From Pantoea sp. At-9b (lineage in GTDB: Bacteria; Pseudomonadota; Gammaproteobacteria; Enterobacterales; Enterobacteriaceae): a DNA stretch of 64,000 nucleotides. The stretch lies in the NCBI RefSeq assembly GCF_000175935.2, contig NC_014837.1:248001-312000 (forward strand), read 5' to 3'. The notes under the pieces are model-generated. The model did no database searches. It was given only the letters and a program-made list of their open reading frames with translations, and was not told the origin of the DNA. Shown here in pieces: positions 40,907 through 53,726 of this stretch. A program made the position numbers and the translations under genes. The first letter of the stretch is position 1, and each line of letters opens with the position of its first letter.

Positions 40907-41372
40907 AACAGCTTTCCTGCATCTATATGAATGAAGGATTTACCCTTTTAGGGCGCGTTCAGTATAGGGCAACAAATTACCAGAGTTCAGCGTGAGGGGA
41001 AGTAAAGGAAAATAGCAGGCGTTTCTGGTGATAAATAAGGCAAAATAGCGATAGTTGCTTTTTTTTATTGGAGTTTTTATTTGAACTGGAATAACTGCAT
41101 GGTTGTGTGATTGCAGGCAGGATTTTTCACTTTTGCATTAAGAATTGGTACGGAATCGGAATATTCGGAATTCCCTTAATATGAATAAATAAAAAGAATC
41201 TATTAATCATGATGATAGAGATAAATCCTGACCTAAATAGATCCATGTTTTTTAGAGGTTAGTTCAATTTGCACACAAAATCTTCGGAATTTGCCTAAGT
41301 CATTTTAAGAATTATCTAACCAATCATAGTCCATTAAATAACAAATTTTGCCGGGTTATTGCATATTAGACG
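40907..41372. other. Gap between yjbE and pgi; yjb control region
   Basis: About 465 AT-rich bases without a credible gene. It must hold the yjbE promoter. Two sequences resemble the RcsB/RcsAB box TAAGAATATTCCTA: TCGGAATATTCGGA (41156-41169) and TAAGAATTATCTAA (41306-41319), each at 10 of 14 positions. They lie 250 and 400 bases upstream of yjbE, rather far for direct activation. Confidence 0.5.
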
Positions 41373-41401
41373 TAAAAAAGGCGGCCATATTGCCGCCTTA
41401 T
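41373..41401 (-). terminator. Intrinsic terminator of pgi
   Basis: Read leftward, AAGGCGGC and GCCGCCTT form the stem, followed by TTTTT. It lies 21 bases after the pgi stop. Confidence 0.9.
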
Positions 41402-41421
41402 GATAAAACCCGGGAAAAAGA

Positions 41422-43430
<2,009 letters not shown>

Positions 43431-43459
43431 TTGACAGCGGAACAATTAACCTATATTTA
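43431..43459 (+). promoter_or_regulatory. lysC promoter
   Basis: TTGACA (43431-43436) is a consensus -35. TATATT (43452) or TATTTA (43454) follow at spacings of 15 and 17 bases. Transcription would start just ahead of the lysine riboswitch. Confidence 0.65.
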
Positions 43460-43490
43460 TGTGCGCGCTACTTACGCCTCCGGGTGTAAG

Positions 43491-43677
43491 CCAGAAGAGG
43501 CGCGTCGCCCAGGCAGTGTGTTGGAGGAACCGTATCCGGGGATAACACATCAGGGGGTGCGACGCCGAGGTGGGGCAACACGCGGTGTGTTGTGCTGTCG
43601 GCTGCAGGGGCTGAATCCTCTGGGTTGTCACCAGAAACGTCCACAGTCGGACGTTTCGCAAGGTGAAGCGCTTCTGG
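43491..43677 (+). promoter_or_regulatory. Lysine riboswitch (L box) upstream of lysC
   Basis: The P1 arms CCAGAAG (43491-43497) and CTTCTGG (43671-43677) enclose the conserved blocks AGAGGCGCGT, TTGGAGGAACC, GGGGGTGCGACGCCGAGGTG, GGGCTGAATCC and GGGTTGTCACCAGAA. Order and sequence agree with the E. coli lysC leader as I remember it. Bound lysine would stabilise P1 and block lysC translation, which starts about 117 bases downstream. Confidence 0.95.
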
Positions 43678-43794
43678 GTGACTCGTCTCATGATCTTGTC
43701 TGCCCATTTCTGCTCTTCTCTTGTGCCAAGGCTGATAGAATGTCTCCCGTCCCAACAACGCGGGAGAAAGATAACCTGACACGAGGTTCGTTAC

Positions 43795-45150
43795 ATGTCT
43801 CAAACTCTGATCGTGGCGAAATTTGGCGGCACCAGCGTTGCCGATTTTGATGCTATGAACCGCAGCGCCAACGTGGTGCTGTCCGATGCCAATACCCGTC
43901 TGGTGGTTCTGTCCGCCTCGGCTGGTGTCACCAACTTGCTGGTCTCCCTCTCTGAAGGCAAAGAACAGGCGCAACGCGCGACTCTGCTGGATGAAATCCG
44001 TCGTATTCAATATGCCATCATCGATCGTCTGCAATCACCGGATGTGATCCGTGAAGAGATTGATCGCATGCTGGAAAATATCGGTATGTTGTCGGAAGCG
44101 GCGGCGCTGGCAACCTCAAATGCGCTGACCGATGAACTGGTCAGTCACGGCGAGTTGATGTCGACGCTGCTGTTCGTGGAAATTCTGCGCGAGCGCCAAA
44201 TCAACGCCGAGTGGTTTGATGTGCGCAAAGTGATGCGTACCAGCGACCGATTTGGCCGTGCTGAGCCGGATGTCGCGGCATTGAAAGAACAATCCGCGGT
44301 CCTGCTGGCCCCGCGTACCGCGCAGGCGCTGGTAGTGACCCAGGGCTTTATCGGCAGCGAAAGCAAAGGCCGCACCACCACGCTGGGCCGTGGCGGTAGC
44401 GACTATACCGCTGCGCTGCTGGGTGAAGCGTTACAGGCGGTGCGCGTCGATATCTGGACTGACGTGCCGGGTATCTACACCACCGATCCGCGCGTGGTGC
44501 CTGCTGCCAAGCGTATTGATGAAATCACCTTCGAAGAAGCCGCCGAAATGGCAACCTTTGGCGCCAAGGTGCTGCATCCGGCCACGCTGCTGCCGGCCGT
44601 GCGCAGTGATATCCCGGTATTCGTTGGCTCCAGTAAAGATCCGGCGGCAGGCGGTACGCGTGTGTGCAACGAGACGCATAACCCGCCGCTGTTCCGCGCG
44701 CTGGCGCTGCGTCGTAAGCAGACCCTGCTGACGCTGCACAGCCTGAACATGCTGCATGCACGCGGCTTCCTTGCTGAAGTGTTTGCGATTCTGGCGCGCC
44801 ACAGTATCTCCGTCGACCTGATCACCACCTCTGAAGTGAGCGTGGCGCTGACGCTGGATACTACCGGATCGACCTCCACCGGCGACAGCCTGCTGACTCA
44901 GGCGCTGCTGACCGAGCTGTCTTCTCTGTGCCGCGTCGAAGTGGAAGAGAATCTCGCACTGGTGGCCATTATCGGTAACAACCTGTCGAAAGCCTGCGGT
45001 GTGGGTAAAGAAGTGTTTGGCGCTCTGGAGCCGTTTAACCTGCGTATGATCTGCTATGGAGCCAGCAGCTACAACCTGTGCTTCCTGGTGCCGGGTGGCG
45101 ACGCAGAAGAAGTGGTACGTGCGCTGCATAAAAATCTTTTTGGCTGTTAA
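43795..45150 (+). CDS. lysC: Lysine-sensitive aspartate kinase III
   Basis: A 451-residue kinase that phosphorylates aspartate, the entry to lysine, threonine and methionine synthesis. The N-terminal AKFGGTSVADF and the mid-protein GRGGSDYTAALLGEAL are kinase signatures; the last 160 or so residues are paired ACT domains (HARGFLAEVFAILARHSISVDLITTSEVSV) that sense lysine. There is no fused homoserine dehydrogenase. CACGAGGT lies ahead of the ATG. Control is by the riboswitch upstream and by lysine inhibition of the protein. Confidence 0.97.
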   Translation: MSQTLIVAKFGGTSVADFDAMNRSANVVLSDANTRLVVLSASAGVTNLLVSLSEGKEQAQRATLLDEIRRIQYAIIDRLQSPDVIREEIDRMLENIGMLSEAAALATSNALTDELVSHGELMSTLLFVEILRERQINAEWFDVRKVMRTSDRFGRAEPDVAALKEQSAVLLAPRTAQALVVTQGFIGSESKGRTTTLGRGGSDYTAALLGEALQAVRVDIWTDVPGIYTTDPRVVPAAKRIDEITFEEAAEMATFGAKVLHPATLLPAVRSDIPVFVGSSKDPAAGGTRVCNETHNPPLFRALALRRKQTLLTLHSLNMLHARGFLAEVFAILARHSISVDLITTSEVSVALTLDTTGSTSTGDSLLTQALLTELSSLCRVEVEENLALVAIIGNNLSKACGVGKEVFGALEPFNLRMICYGASSYNLCFLVPGGDAEEVVRALHKNLFGC

Positions 45151-45171
45151 AAGAATTTTTAAGTATTTATC

Positions 45172-45197
45172 AAGCCGGACAAGGTCCGGCTTTTTTA
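45172..45197 (+). terminator. Intrinsic terminator of lysC
   Basis: AAGCCGGAC and GTCCGGCTT pair perfectly around AAG and run into TTTTTT, 21 bases after the stop. Confidence 0.94.
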
Positions 45198-45411
45198 TTT
45201 ATTAATTAACCTAAACAATTGATTACGTCCCTCCTTCTGTCAGTATCCGTACCAGGTTTTTCTCCCGCTTCGCTTCAACCCGCACGGCAAGCGCCTGTTT
45301 TGCTCTGGATTTGTGTAAAAAGCCCACTACGCTCACTGTGAACGGTTGCGCTTCAGCAACCGCGAATGACAATTCTGACGCTAAATCATCAATCTTATTG
45401 AGGGAATCGCG

Positions 45412-46104
45412 ATGCAAAAGTTCGTTGCAGAGTTCTTCGGTACTTTTGTTCTGGTGTTAGGGGGTTGTGGCAGTGCGGTGTTGGCCGCGGCATTTCCACA
45501 ACTGGGGATTGGGTTTGCCGGGGTGGCGCTGGCATTTGGTTTGACGGTACTGGTGATGGCCTTTGCCGTCGGGCATATTTCGGGTGGCCATTTTAACCCG
45601 GCGGTGACCGTTGGTGTGATGATTGGCGGGCGGTTTCCGGCCAGTCTGGTGGTGCCCTATATCGTCTCGCAGTTGCTGGGTGCCATCGCGGCGGCAGCGG
45701 TGTTGTATCTGATCGCCAGTGGCAAAGCCGATTTTGATGTCGCGGCCAGTGGGTTTGCCTCCAACGGTTATGGCGAGCACTCACCCGGTGGTTTCAACCT
45801 GCTGTCGGGGATGATTAGCGAAACGGTACTCAGCGCAGTGTTCCTGGTGGTGATCATGGGGGCTACCGATAAGCGCGCGCCTGCGGGCTTCGCGCCGATC
45901 GCCATCGGTCTGGCGCTGACGCTGATCCATCTGGTCAGCATTCCGGTGACCAATACCTCGGTCAATCCGGCGCGCAGCACTGGCGTGGCATTGTTCCAGG
46001 GCGGCTGGGCGCTGTCACAACTGTGGATGTTCTGGCTGATGCCCATCATCGGCGGTGCAATTGGTGGTGCGATCTACCGCTTTTTACTGGAAAAAGCAGA
46101 GTAA
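45412..46104 (+). CDS. aqpZ: Aquaporin Z
   Basis: A 230-residue water channel of the inner membrane with six membrane spans and two half-helices. The two NPA motifs are at N62 ([11 protein letters not shown]) and about N185 ([10 protein letters not shown]). The second-loop arginine after NPA is present, as in water-selective channels. AGGGAA precedes the ATG. It is monocistronic; the 214 bases between the lysC terminator and its start hold only its presumed promoter and a doubtful TTG-initiated antisense frame. Confidence 0.97.
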   Translation: MQKFVAEFFGTFVLVLGGCGSAVLAAAFPQLGIGFAGVALAFGLTVLVMAFAVGHISGGHFNPAVTVGVMIGGRFPASLVVPYIVSQLLGAIAAAAVLYLIASGKADFDVAASGFASNGYGEHSPGGFNLLSGMISETVLSAVFLVVIMGATDKRAPAGFAPIAIGLALTLIHLVSIPVTNTSVNPARSTGVALFQGGWALSQLWMFWLMPIIGGAIGGAIYRFLLEKAE

Positions 46105-46282
46105 TTTCGGCTAATTCACCCGGATCGGCAGCAGCCGATCCGCATTTTCATTTCCCGCCTTACCTCACGATAACGAAATGTTATGATCGCGCGTCCGTCG
46201 AGGCAGTCGTTTCCTGCCCGGCACTTTATCTGTGGCCATACTCCGCAATGACATAATAAAACCTGCATAAGGAAGTTCGTCC

Positions 46283-47200
46283 ATGCTCGGCAAAATTACC
46301 CGCCTGTTCCCACTGTGGGCTGTACTGCTCTCGGTCGCTGCCTATTATTCTCCGTCCACCTTCCTCGGCATTGGCCCGTGGGTGACCTGGCTGCTGATGC
46401 TCATTATGTTTGGCATGGGTGTGACGTTAAACATTGACGATTTTAAACGCGTGCTGGTGCGTCCGGCTCCGGTTATCGCCGGTACGTTTCTGCACTATCT
46501 GGTGATGCCGCTGGCCGCGTGGGGTCTGGCAAAACTGTTCCAGATGCCGCCGGATCTGGCCGCAGGCATGATTCTGGTGGGTAGCGTTGCCAGTGGCACC
46601 GCATCTAACGTCATGATCTATCTGGCGAAGGGTGATGTAGCCTTGTCGGTGACCATCTCCTCCGTCTCCGCTCTGGTCGGTGTATTTGCCACCCCGCTGT
46701 TGACGCGCTTCTATGTCGACACCCATATCCAGGTGGATGTGGTGGGGATGCTGCTCAGTATCGTAAAAATCGTGGTGATCCCGATTGGTCTCGGTCTGAT
46801 TATCCACCATTCGATGAATAGCGTGGTGCGTCGTGTGGAGCCCTATCTGCCGGCGTTTTCCATGGTATGTATTCTGCTGATCATCAGTGCGGTGGTGGCG
46901 GGTAGCCAGGGCTTTATCGGTTCGGTGGGGCTGGTGGTGATTGTGGCGGTGATTTTGCACAACGCTATCGGTCTGCTCGGCGGCTATTGGGGCGGCAAGT
47001 TGTTTGGCTTCGATGAATCCACCTGTCGCACCCTGGCGCTGGAAGTTGGCATGCAGAACTCCGGTCTGGCGGCAACGCTGGGCAAACTCTACTTCTCACC
47101 GCTGGCCGCGTTGCCAGGCGCGTTGTTCTCGGTATGGCACAACCTGTCGGGTTCCTTGCTGGCGGGCTATTGGTCGGGCAAACCGATCAACAAGAAATAA
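46283..47200 (+). CDS. panS: BASS-family transporter, probably PanS (ketopantoate/pantoate)
   Basis: A 305-residue inner-membrane protein of the bile acid:sodium symporter family with about nine to ten membrane spans. The family signatures [20 protein letters not shown] and [16 protein letters not shown] are clear. In Salmonella the closest described relative, PanS, moves ketopantoate and pantoate. The assignment to PanS rests on overall resemblance, and other BASS members are possible. AGGAAG precedes the ATG. It converges on yhgN across a large palindromic repeat. Confidence 0.75.
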   Translation: MLGKITRLFPLWAVLLSVAAYYSPSTFLGIGPWVTWLLMLIMFGMGVTLNIDDFKRVLVRPAPVIAGTFLHYLVMPLAAWGLAKLFQMPPDLAAGMILVGSVASGTASNVMIYLAKGDVALSVTISSVSALVGVFATPLLTRFYVDTHIQVDVVGMLLSIVKIVVIPIGLGLIIHHSMNSVVRRVEPYLPAFSMVCILLIISAVVAGSQGFIGSVGLVVIVAVILHNAIGLLGGYWGGKLFGFDESTCRTLALEVGMQNSGLAATLGKLYFSPLAALPGALFSVWHNLSGSLLAGYWSGKPINKK

Positions 47201-47211
47201 GCCAGACATCC

Positions 47212-47283
47212 GTAGCGGCGCGATTTATCGCGCAGGTTTTTCCTGCATCGCGCACGGAACCGCGCGATAAATCGCGCCGCTAC
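47212..47283. repeat. Perfect inverted pair of the palindromic intergenic repeat
   Basis: Two 22-base units (47212-47233 and 47262-47283) are exact reverse complements around a 28-base loop. Each has the core GCGCGATAAATCGCGC plus CGCTAC, the same unit as at 37013-37072. It fills the 84-base gap between the converging panS and yhgN, where no ordinary terminator is seen. Confidence 0.9.
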
Positions 47284-47284
47284 G

Positions 47285-47878
47285 TTAAAGCTTCAGGTAA
47301 ACGCGAATCCCATCCAGAAACATCTGCGTTGCCAGCATAATCAAAATCAACCCCATCAGACGTTCCAGCGCATTGACCCCTTTATCGCCCAGCAGGCGCA
47401 GGAACAGCCCGGACAACAGCAAAATCACCACCGTGACGCCCCAGGCAATCAACAGCGCACCGACCAGCCAGGTCATCTGATTGGGGTATTGGTGCGACAG
47501 TAGCATCAGGGTTGCCAACAACGATGGCCCGGCCACCAGCGGGATCGCCAACGGCACCAGAAAGGGCTCTTCCCCGGCGGGTAAACCGGTACTGCTGCTC
47601 TCTGTCGACGGGAAAATCATGCGGATGGCGATCAGGAACAAAATGATGCCGCCGGAAATCGATACCGTCTCGGTACGCAGATTCAGAAACGCCAGAATGC
47701 GTTCTCCGGCGAATAAAAACAGCAGCATTAACACCAGCGCAATCAACATTTCACGGATTAACACCATCCGCCGACGTTTCGGCTCCAGATGCTTCAAAAC
47801 CGACATAAATATCGGCAGGTTACCCAGCGGGTCCATGATCAGCAGTAATAATATGGTGGCGGAAATCATTTCAGTCAT
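47285..47878 (-). CDS. yhgN: MarC family membrane protein, YhgN-like
   Basis: A 197-residue inner-membrane protein with about six spans. The family blocks [59 protein letters not shown] and [25 protein letters not shown] agree with E. coli YhgN. The function of the family is not settled; it was once called antibiotic-resistance related without good support. It is divergent from asd, its neighbour in E. coli too. Confidence 0.92.
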   Translation of the reverse strand: MTEMISATILLLLIMDPLGNLPIFMSVLKHLEPKRRRMVLIREMLIALVLMLLFLFAGERILAFLNLRTETVSISGGIILFLIAIRMIFPSTESSSTGLPAGEEPFLVPLAIPLVAGPSLLATLMLLSHQYPNQMTWLVGALLIAWGVTVVILLLSGLFLRLLGDKGVNALERLMGLILIMLATQMFLDGIRVYLKL

Positions 47879-48090
47879 GTTGTGTTAAACCATCCCTTTA
47901 CGCCGTTATTAGTTGCGCTGCTGAAAAACTTAGCGCAATCGAATTAATTCACTTGCCAGAAGTGCAGCATTTTGTAGAGTTGAGGGTCATAGGTAAACCT
48001 GATTATTACGCAGACCGGCAGGTTAATCCGGCTGGTTTTTTCCCTCGCACCAGACAGGGCCTCTCAAGAAGCGCCCGAGACGGACAGAAA

Positions 48091-49200
48091 ATGAAGAATG
48101 TAGGTTTTATTGGTTGGCGTGGTATGGTCGGCTCCGTGCTGATGTCCCGCATGAGCGAAGAACGTGATTTTGATGTGATCAATCCGGTCTTCTTCTCCAC
48201 TTCGCAACTGGGCCAGGCGGCACCGACCTTCGGTGGTAAGTCGACCGGTGCGCTTCAGGATGCTTTTGATATTGATGCGCTGAAGGCGCTCGACATCATT
48301 ATCACCTGCCAGGGCGGCGATTACACCAGTGAAGTCTACCCGAAGCTGCGTGCCAGCGGCTGGCAGGGTTACTGGATTGACGCCGCTTCCACGCTGCGCA
48401 TGAAAGATGATGCCATCATTATTCTGGACCCGGTCAACCACAAGGTGATTCGTCAGGGCCTCGACAGCGGCATCAAAACCTTTGTCGGCGGTAACTGTAC
48501 TGTCAGCCTGATGCTGATGTCGCTGGGTGGCCTGTTTACCAACGATCTGGTGGAGTGGACCTCGGTCGCGACTTATCAGGCGGCTTCTGGTGGCGGAGCG
48601 CGTCATATGCGCGAACTGCTGACGCAGATGGGTATGCTGCACGACCACGTGGCGAAATCGTTGCAGAATCCGGCGTCGGCGATTCTCGACATCGAGCGTA
48701 GCGTGACGGATTTCACCCGTTCTGGCACCCTGCCGACCGATAACTTTGGCGTGCCACTGGCAGGCAGTTTGATCCCATGGATCGACAAGCAGCTCGACAA
48801 TGGTCAGAGCCGTGAAGAGTGGAAAGGTCAGGCTGAGACTAACAAAATTCTTGGCACGCAAAACGTTATCCCGGTGGATGGTCTGTGCGTCCGTGTCGGC
48901 GCGCTGCGCTGCCACAGCCAGGCATTTACCCTGAAACTGAAAAAAGACGTGCCGTTGGCTGAGATTGAACAGCTGTTGGCTGCCCATAACGAGTGGGTCA
49001 AAGTGGTGCCGAACGACCGCGAAATCACCATGCGTGAACTGACGCCTGCGGCGGTAACCGGCACGCTGAAGACACCGGTGGGTCGTCTGCGCAAACTGAA
49101 TATGGGGCCGGAGTATCTCTCCGCCTTCACCGTGGGTGACCAGCTATTGTGGGGCGCGGCGGAACCGCTGCGTCGCATGCTGCGTCTGCTGGTGGATTAA
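48091..49200 (+). CDS. asd: Aspartate-semialdehyde dehydrogenase
   Basis: A 369-residue enzyme that reduces aspartyl phosphate to aspartate semialdehyde, the branch point to lysine, diaminopimelate, threonine and methionine. The NADP-binding N-terminus [17 protein letters not shown] and catalytic C136 ([11 protein letters not shown]) are intact. The frame is open 46 codons upstream, but ATG at 48091 is the family start; its ribosome site is poor (GGACAG). It precedes glgB as in E. coli and complements lysC and metA in this window. Confidence 0.97.
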   Translation: MKNVGFIGWRGMVGSVLMSRMSEERDFDVINPVFFSTSQLGQAAPTFGGKSTGALQDAFDIDALKALDIIITCQGGDYTSEVYPKLRASGWQGYWIDAASTLRMKDDAIIILDPVNHKVIRQGLDSGIKTFVGGNCTVSLMLMSLGGLFTNDLVEWTSVATYQAASGGGARHMRELLTQMGMLHDHVAKSLQNPASAILDIERSVTDFTRSGTLPTDNFGVPLAGSLIPWIDKQLDNGQSREEWKGQAETNKILGTQNVIPVDGLCVRVGALRCHSQAFTLKLKKDVPLAEIEQLLAAHNEWVKVVPNDREITMRELTPAAVTGTLKTPVGRLRKLNMGPEYLSAFTVGDQLLWGAAEPLRRMLRLLVD

Positions 49201-49218
49201 GCAGCACGTTAAAACGCG

Positions 49219-49243
49219 GGCCGGGATTTTCCCGGCCTTTTTT
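49219..49243 (+). terminator. Intrinsic terminator of asd
   Basis: GGCCGGGA and TCCCGGCC pair around a short T loop, followed by six T, 18 bases after the asd stop. Confidence 0.94.
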
Positions 49244-49553
49244 GCATTTCAGGCTGCAACACTTAACCAAAATTTCGCCTGACAAGTGATCGGCTTCCCT
49301 TTTTTGCTCTCCCAAAAATAATTTTTTGCGATCCTCCCTGGCTTCTGCCAGCCCCAAGCTATGATTTAACAATGATGTGCCGGTAGTTGGTTTTTTTGCT
49401 TTCCGTACTGAATGGTTGTTGTACATAGCAAAGATTTTTTCCACGGACGGTCTCCTTCCTTGCTGTGTACTCATGGCTCAATGAAGAGCAGCGCATCTGA
49501 TAAGGCTTTCACGTCTGACGCAGTTCGCCTGCCAAATGTCACAGGAAGAAATC
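49244..49553 (+). other. Leader and promoter region of the glg operon
   Basis: About 310 bases with no gene. TATGAT at 49360-49365 could be a -10 box but has no good -35 partner. A short hairpin CTGGC-TTC-GCCAG-like element precedes it (about 49338-49351). The long untranslated leader before glgB would leave room for post-transcriptional control such as CsrA, known for glg genes in E. coli, but I see no array of GGA hairpins that I can defend. Confidence 0.4.
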
Positions 49554-51737
49554 ATGTCAGAGCTTCCCGATCGCCAGGCGATCAATGCCCTGTTTGCGGG
49601 TAATTATTCCGATCCCTTTTCCCTGCTGGGAATGCACCAGACCGCAGAAGGTCTGGAGGTCCGGGCCTTGCTGCCCGACGCGTCAGAGGTGTGGGTGATT
49701 GAAACCAACACCGGGCGTAAATGCGCTCAGTTGGAATGTTTTGACTCACGCGGCTTCTTCAGTGGCGTGATCCCCCGCCGCAAAAACCTGTTTCGCTATC
49801 AACTGGCGGTTAACTGGCATGGCCAGCAGAATCTGATTGATGATGCCTACCGTTTCGGGCCGTTGCTGGAGGAGATGGATGCCTGGTTGCTGGCCGAGGG
49901 CACCCATTTACGTCCGTATGAAACGTTGGGCGCGCATGGCATGACCCTTGATGGCGTCAGCGGGACGCGTTTCTCCGTCTGGGCACCCAATGCCCGCCGG
50001 GTGTCGGTGGTGGGGGAATTTAACTATTGGGATGGACGCCGCCATCCGATGCGCTTCCGTCGTGAGCTTGGCATCTGGGAGTTGTTTGTCCCCGGAGCCT
50101 TCAACGGCCAGCTGTACAAATTCGAAATCATTGATGCGTTCGGCCATCTGCGTATCAAAGCCGATCCCTTTGCCTTTGAAGCGCAGATGCGCCCGCAGAC
50201 CGCCTCAATGATCTGTGGCCTGCCACCGAAAACCGAGATGACACCAGAGCGTAAAGCGGCGAATGCCTTTGATGCGCCGATATCGATTTACGAAGTGCAT
50301 CTCGGTTCCTGGCGGCGACATACCGAGAACAACTTCTGGCTCAGCTACAAGGAACTGTCGGAGCAGTTGATCTCGTATGTCAAAGAGATGGGTTTTACCC
50401 ATATTGAGCTGTTGCCGATTAATGAGCACCCGTTTGACGGTAGTTGGGGGTATCAGCCGCTCGGCATGTATGCGCCGACCCGTCGCTTTGGCACCCGCGA
50501 TGAGTTCCGCGAATTCGTTGCCAGTGCGCATGCAGCCGGTATCAACGTGCTGCTGGATTGGGTACCGGGCCATTTTCCCAGCGATGACTTCGGGCTGGCG
50601 AAATTTGATGGCACCGAGCTGTATGAACACAGCGATCCACGGGAAGGCTACCATCAGGACTGGAACACGCTGATCTACAACTTTGGTCGCCGTGAAGTGA
50701 GTAATTACCTCTCCGGCAATGCGCTGTACTGGCTGGAGCGTTTCGGTATCGATGGGCTGCGCGTGGATGCGGTGGCATCAATGATCTACCGCGATTACAG
50801 CCGGGCTGAAGGGGAGTGGATACCCAATCAATACGGGGGCCGCGATAACCTTGAGGCTATCTCTTTCCTGCGTTACACCAACCGCACGCTGGGGCGCGCA
50901 GCGCCTGGCAGCATCACCGTGGCGGAAGAATCAACCGACTATCCCGGCGTCTCGCGCCCACCGGAAGCGGGGGGGCTGGGCTTCTGGTTCAAATGGAATC
51001 TGGGCTGGATGCACGACACGCTGGATTACATGAAACACGATCCGGTGCATCGCCGCTACCATCATCAGCTGATGACCTTCGGCATGCTCTACAACTACAC
51101 GGAAAACTTCGTATTGCCGCTGTCACATGACGAAGTGGTACACGGCAAACGCTCGATTCTCGACCGTATGCCGGGCGATCCTTGGCAGAAATTCGCCAAC
51201 CTGCGTGCCTATTACGGTTGGATGTGGGCCTTCCCCGGCAAGAAACTGCTGTTTATGGGCGGTGAATTTGCGCAGGGTAAAGAGTGGAACCACGACACCA
51301 GCCTCGACTGGCATCTGCTGGAAGGCGCGGATAACTGGCATCACGGCGTACAACGGCTGGTACGCGATCTCAACCATACCTACCGCCACTATTCACCGCT
51401 GTATCAGCTGGATTTCGACCCGCAGGGGTTTGAATGGCTGGTGGTTGATGATCATGAAAACTCTGTCTTTGCCTTTGTGCGGCGCGATCGCGCGGGCAAT
51501 GAGGTGATTGTGGTCAGCAACTTCACCCCGGTGCCGCGTCACCATTACCGCTTTGGCGTCAATCAGGCGGGGCGCTGGCAAGAAGTGCTGAATACCGACC
51601 AGCATGACTACCACGGCAGCGACCTGCGGAATCATCAGGTACATACCGATGACATCCCGAGTCACGGTCGGGGGCAATCCCTCAGTCTATCCCTGCCGCC
51701 GCTGGCGACGGTTTGGTTGGTGCGGGAGGGAGAATAA
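49554..51737 (+). CDS. glgB: 1,4-alpha-glucan branching enzyme
   Basis: A 727-residue glycoside hydrolase family 13 enzyme that makes the alpha-1,6 branches of glycogen. An N-terminal carbohydrate module (about 1-220, [11 protein letters not shown] and [15 protein letters not shown]) precedes the barrel. Catalytic Asp is in [19 protein letters not shown], catalytic Glu in [14 protein letters not shown], and [12 protein letters not shown] holds the third acid. ATG at 49554 with AGGAAG before it was preferred to an in-frame ATG six codons earlier. The stop TAA overlaps the glgX ATG by one base. Confidence 0.98.
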   Translation: MSELPDRQAINALFAGNYSDPFSLLGMHQTAEGLEVRALLPDASEVWVIETNTGRKCAQLECFDSRGFFSGVIPRRKNLFRYQLAVNWHGQQNLIDDAYRFGPLLEEMDAWLLAEGTHLRPYETLGAHGMTLDGVSGTRFSVWAPNARRVSVVGEFNYWDGRRHPMRFRRELGIWELFVPGAFNGQLYKFEIIDAFGHLRIKADPFAFEAQMRPQTASMICGLPPKTEMTPERKAANAFDAPISIYEVHLGSWRRHTENNFWLSYKELSEQLISYVKEMGFTHIELLPINEHPFDGSWGYQPLGMYAPTRRFGTRDEFREFVASAHAAGINVLLDWVPGHFPSDDFGLAKFDGTELYEHSDPREGYHQDWNTLIYNFGRREVSNYLSGNALYWLERFGIDGLRVDAVASMIYRDYSRAEGEWIPNQYGGRDNLEAISFLRYTNRTLGRAAPGSITVAEESTDYPGVSRPPEAGGLGFWFKWNLGWMHDTLDYMKHDPVHRRYHHQLMTFGMLYNYTENFVLPLSHDEVVHGKRSILDRMPGDPWQKFANLRAYYGWMWAFPGKKLLFMGGEFAQGKEWNHDTSLDWHLLEGADNWHHGVQRLVRDLNHTYRHYSPLYQLDFDPQGFEWLVVDDHENSVFAFVRRDRAGNEVIVVSNFTPVPRHHYRFGVNQAGRWQEVLNTDQHDYHGSDLRNHQVHTDDIPSHGRGQSLSLSLPPLATVWLVREGE

Positions 51738-53716
51738 TGCTGGAGAGCGGGCAGCCCGCACCGCTGGGCGCAAATTATGATGGTCATGGGGTTAACTTCA
51801 CGCTGTTTTCCCGTCATGCGGAAAAAGTGGAGCTGTGCCTGTTTGACCAGCATGGGGTTGAACGGCGCTTCCCGCTGCCACAACGCAGTGGCGATATCTG
51901 GCACGGCTATTTTCCCGGGCTGAAGCCGGGCCAGCGTTACGGTTACCGGGTGCATGGCCCATGGCTACCCGCCGAGGGACATCGCTTTAACCCGAAGAAA
52001 CTGCTGGTTGACCCCTGTGCCAGAGCGGTAGTTGGCGATGTGCCGGACGACCCACGCTTTTTCAACGGCAGTACCGCGCCGGATAAACAGGATAATGCCG
52101 CCATTGCGCCCAAATCCCTGGTCATCGCCGAGGATTTTGCCTGGGATGAGGATCGCCCTCCGCGGACGCCGTGGGGCAAAACGGTGATTTATGAAGCGCA
52201 TGTCCGTGGGCTGACCATGTTACATCCGGAAATTCCGGAAAGATTGCGCGGGACTTATGCGGCGCTGGGTCATCCTGTTATGGTGAAGTATCTGCGCCAT
52301 CTTGGTGTCACCGCGCTGGAGTTGTTGCCGATTGCCCATTTTGCCAGCGAGCCGCGTCTGCTGCGGCTGGGGCTGAGCAATTACTGGGGCTATAACCCAG
52401 TGGCGCTTTGGGCGGTGGACCCGCGCTATGCCTCCGGCGAAGACGGCCTGACGCCGTTGCAGGAGTTTCAGCAGGCGGTCAAAAGGCTGCATGCGGCGGG
52501 GATTGAGGTGATCCTCGATGTGGTGTTTAACCACACCGCCGAACTGGATGCGATCGGCCCGGTGATTTCAATGCGTGGCATTGATAATGCCAGTTATTAC
52601 TGGCTTAACGAGCAGGGCGAATACCATAACTGGACCGGCTGCGGTAATACGCTGAATCTCAGCGATACCCAGGTGATGGAATGGGTGCTGGAAGGGCTGC
52701 GCCATTGGGTGCGCGATTGCCATGTCGACGGCTTTCGCTTTGACCTCGCCTCGGTGCTGGGCCGCACGCCGGAGTTTCGCCAGGATGCGCCGCTGTTTGC
52801 TGCCATCAAAGCCTGCCCGTTGTTGTCAAAAGTAAAACTGATCGCCGAACCCTGGGATGTCGGTCCCGGCGGCTATCAGGTCGGTAACTATCCGCCCACG
52901 TTTGCCGAGTGGAATGACCACTTTCGTGATGCAACGCGGCGCTACTGGTTACATGGTGAGCTGAGCAACGGTGACTTTGCCCGACGCTTTGCTGCCTCCA
53001 GCGATGTTTTTCAGCGTGCGCCACGTCTGCCGCACGCCAGTATCAATCTGATCACCGCGCACGACGGCTTTACGCTGCGTGATGTGGTGAGCTTCAACCA
53101 TAAACACAATCAGGCTAACGGCGAAGACAATCGCGACGGCAGCAACAGCAACTTCAGCGATAACCATGGCCATGAAGGGTTGCATGTCAGCTTCGATATT
53201 GTCGAACGGCGACGGCTCAGTGTGCACGCGTTACTCGCCACGCTGCTGTTGGCGCAGGGCACGCCGATGCTGTTGGCGGGTGATGAACGTGGTCACAGCC
53301 AGCATGGCAACAATAATGCGTATTGTCAGGACAACCCGCTCACGTGGCTTGACTGGCAACAGGATGATTCTGGACTGGTCGACTTCACTGCTGCGTTAAT
53401 CCAGCTGCGTCAGCGCATCCCCGCGCTCACCGCAGACCGCTGGTGGCAGGAGGGCGATAACAACGTGCGGTGGTTCAATGCCAGCGGCAAACCACTGGAG
53501 AGTGAGGAGTGGGAACAGGGGACGCACAGAATGCAGATCCTGCTCTCCGGCCGCTGGTTAATAACAATTAACGCCACGGATGCGGTGAGTGACCTCGCCT
53601 TACCAGACGGAGAGTGGCGTGCCATTCCTCCTTTCGCCGGGGAAGATAACCCCATTTTGACAACTGTCTGGCACGGGCCCGCACACGGTGTGTGTGTGTT
53701 CCTGAAACAATCATAA
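51737..53716 (+). CDS. glgX: Glycogen debranching enzyme
   Basis: A 659-residue isoamylase-type enzyme that removes the short branches left by phosphorylase. The N-terminal module ([20 protein letters not shown]) is followed by a family 13 barrel with [22 protein letters not shown] (nucleophile Asp), [10 protein letters not shown] (acid Glu) and [10 protein letters not shown]. It starts within the glgB stop (TAATG), so translation is coupled. It is the second gene of glgBXCAP. Confidence 0.97.
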   Translation: MLESGQPAPLGANYDGHGVNFTLFSRHAEKVELCLFDQHGVERRFPLPQRSGDIWHGYFPGLKPGQRYGYRVHGPWLPAEGHRFNPKKLLVDPCARAVVGDVPDDPRFFNGSTAPDKQDNAAIAPKSLVIAEDFAWDEDRPPRTPWGKTVIYEAHVRGLTMLHPEIPERLRGTYAALGHPVMVKYLRHLGVTALELLPIAHFASEPRLLRLGLSNYWGYNPVALWAVDPRYASGEDGLTPLQEFQQAVKRLHAAGIEVILDVVFNHTAELDAIGPVISMRGIDNASYYWLNEQGEYHNWTGCGNTLNLSDTQVMEWVLEGLRHWVRDCHVDGFRFDLASVLGRTPEFRQDAPLFAAIKACPLLSKVKLIAEPWDVGPGGYQVGNYPPTFAEWNDHFRDATRRYWLHGELSNGDFARRFAASSDVFQRAPRLPHASINLITAHDGFTLRDVVSFNHKHNQANGEDNRDGSNSNFSDNHGHEGLHVSFDIVERRRLSVHALLATLLLAQGTPMLLAGDERGHSQHGNNNAYCQDNPLTWLDWQQDDSGLVDFTAALIQLRQRIPALTADRWWQEGDNNVRWFNASGKPLESEEWEQGTHRMQILLSGRWLITINATDAVSDLALPDGEWRAIPPFAGEDNPILTTVWHGPAHGVCVFLKQS

Positions 53717-53726
53717 GGAGTCAGAC

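Noticed and set aside
45223..45417. 64-codon frame on the minus strand between lysC and aqpZ
   Set aside because: It starts with TTG inside aqpZ, has no ribosome site, resembles no family I know, and covers the aqpZ promoter region.
49360..49365. TATGAT as the glgB -10 box
   Set aside because: It has no acceptable -35 at 16 to 18 bases and no extended -10, so I mention it only in the region note.
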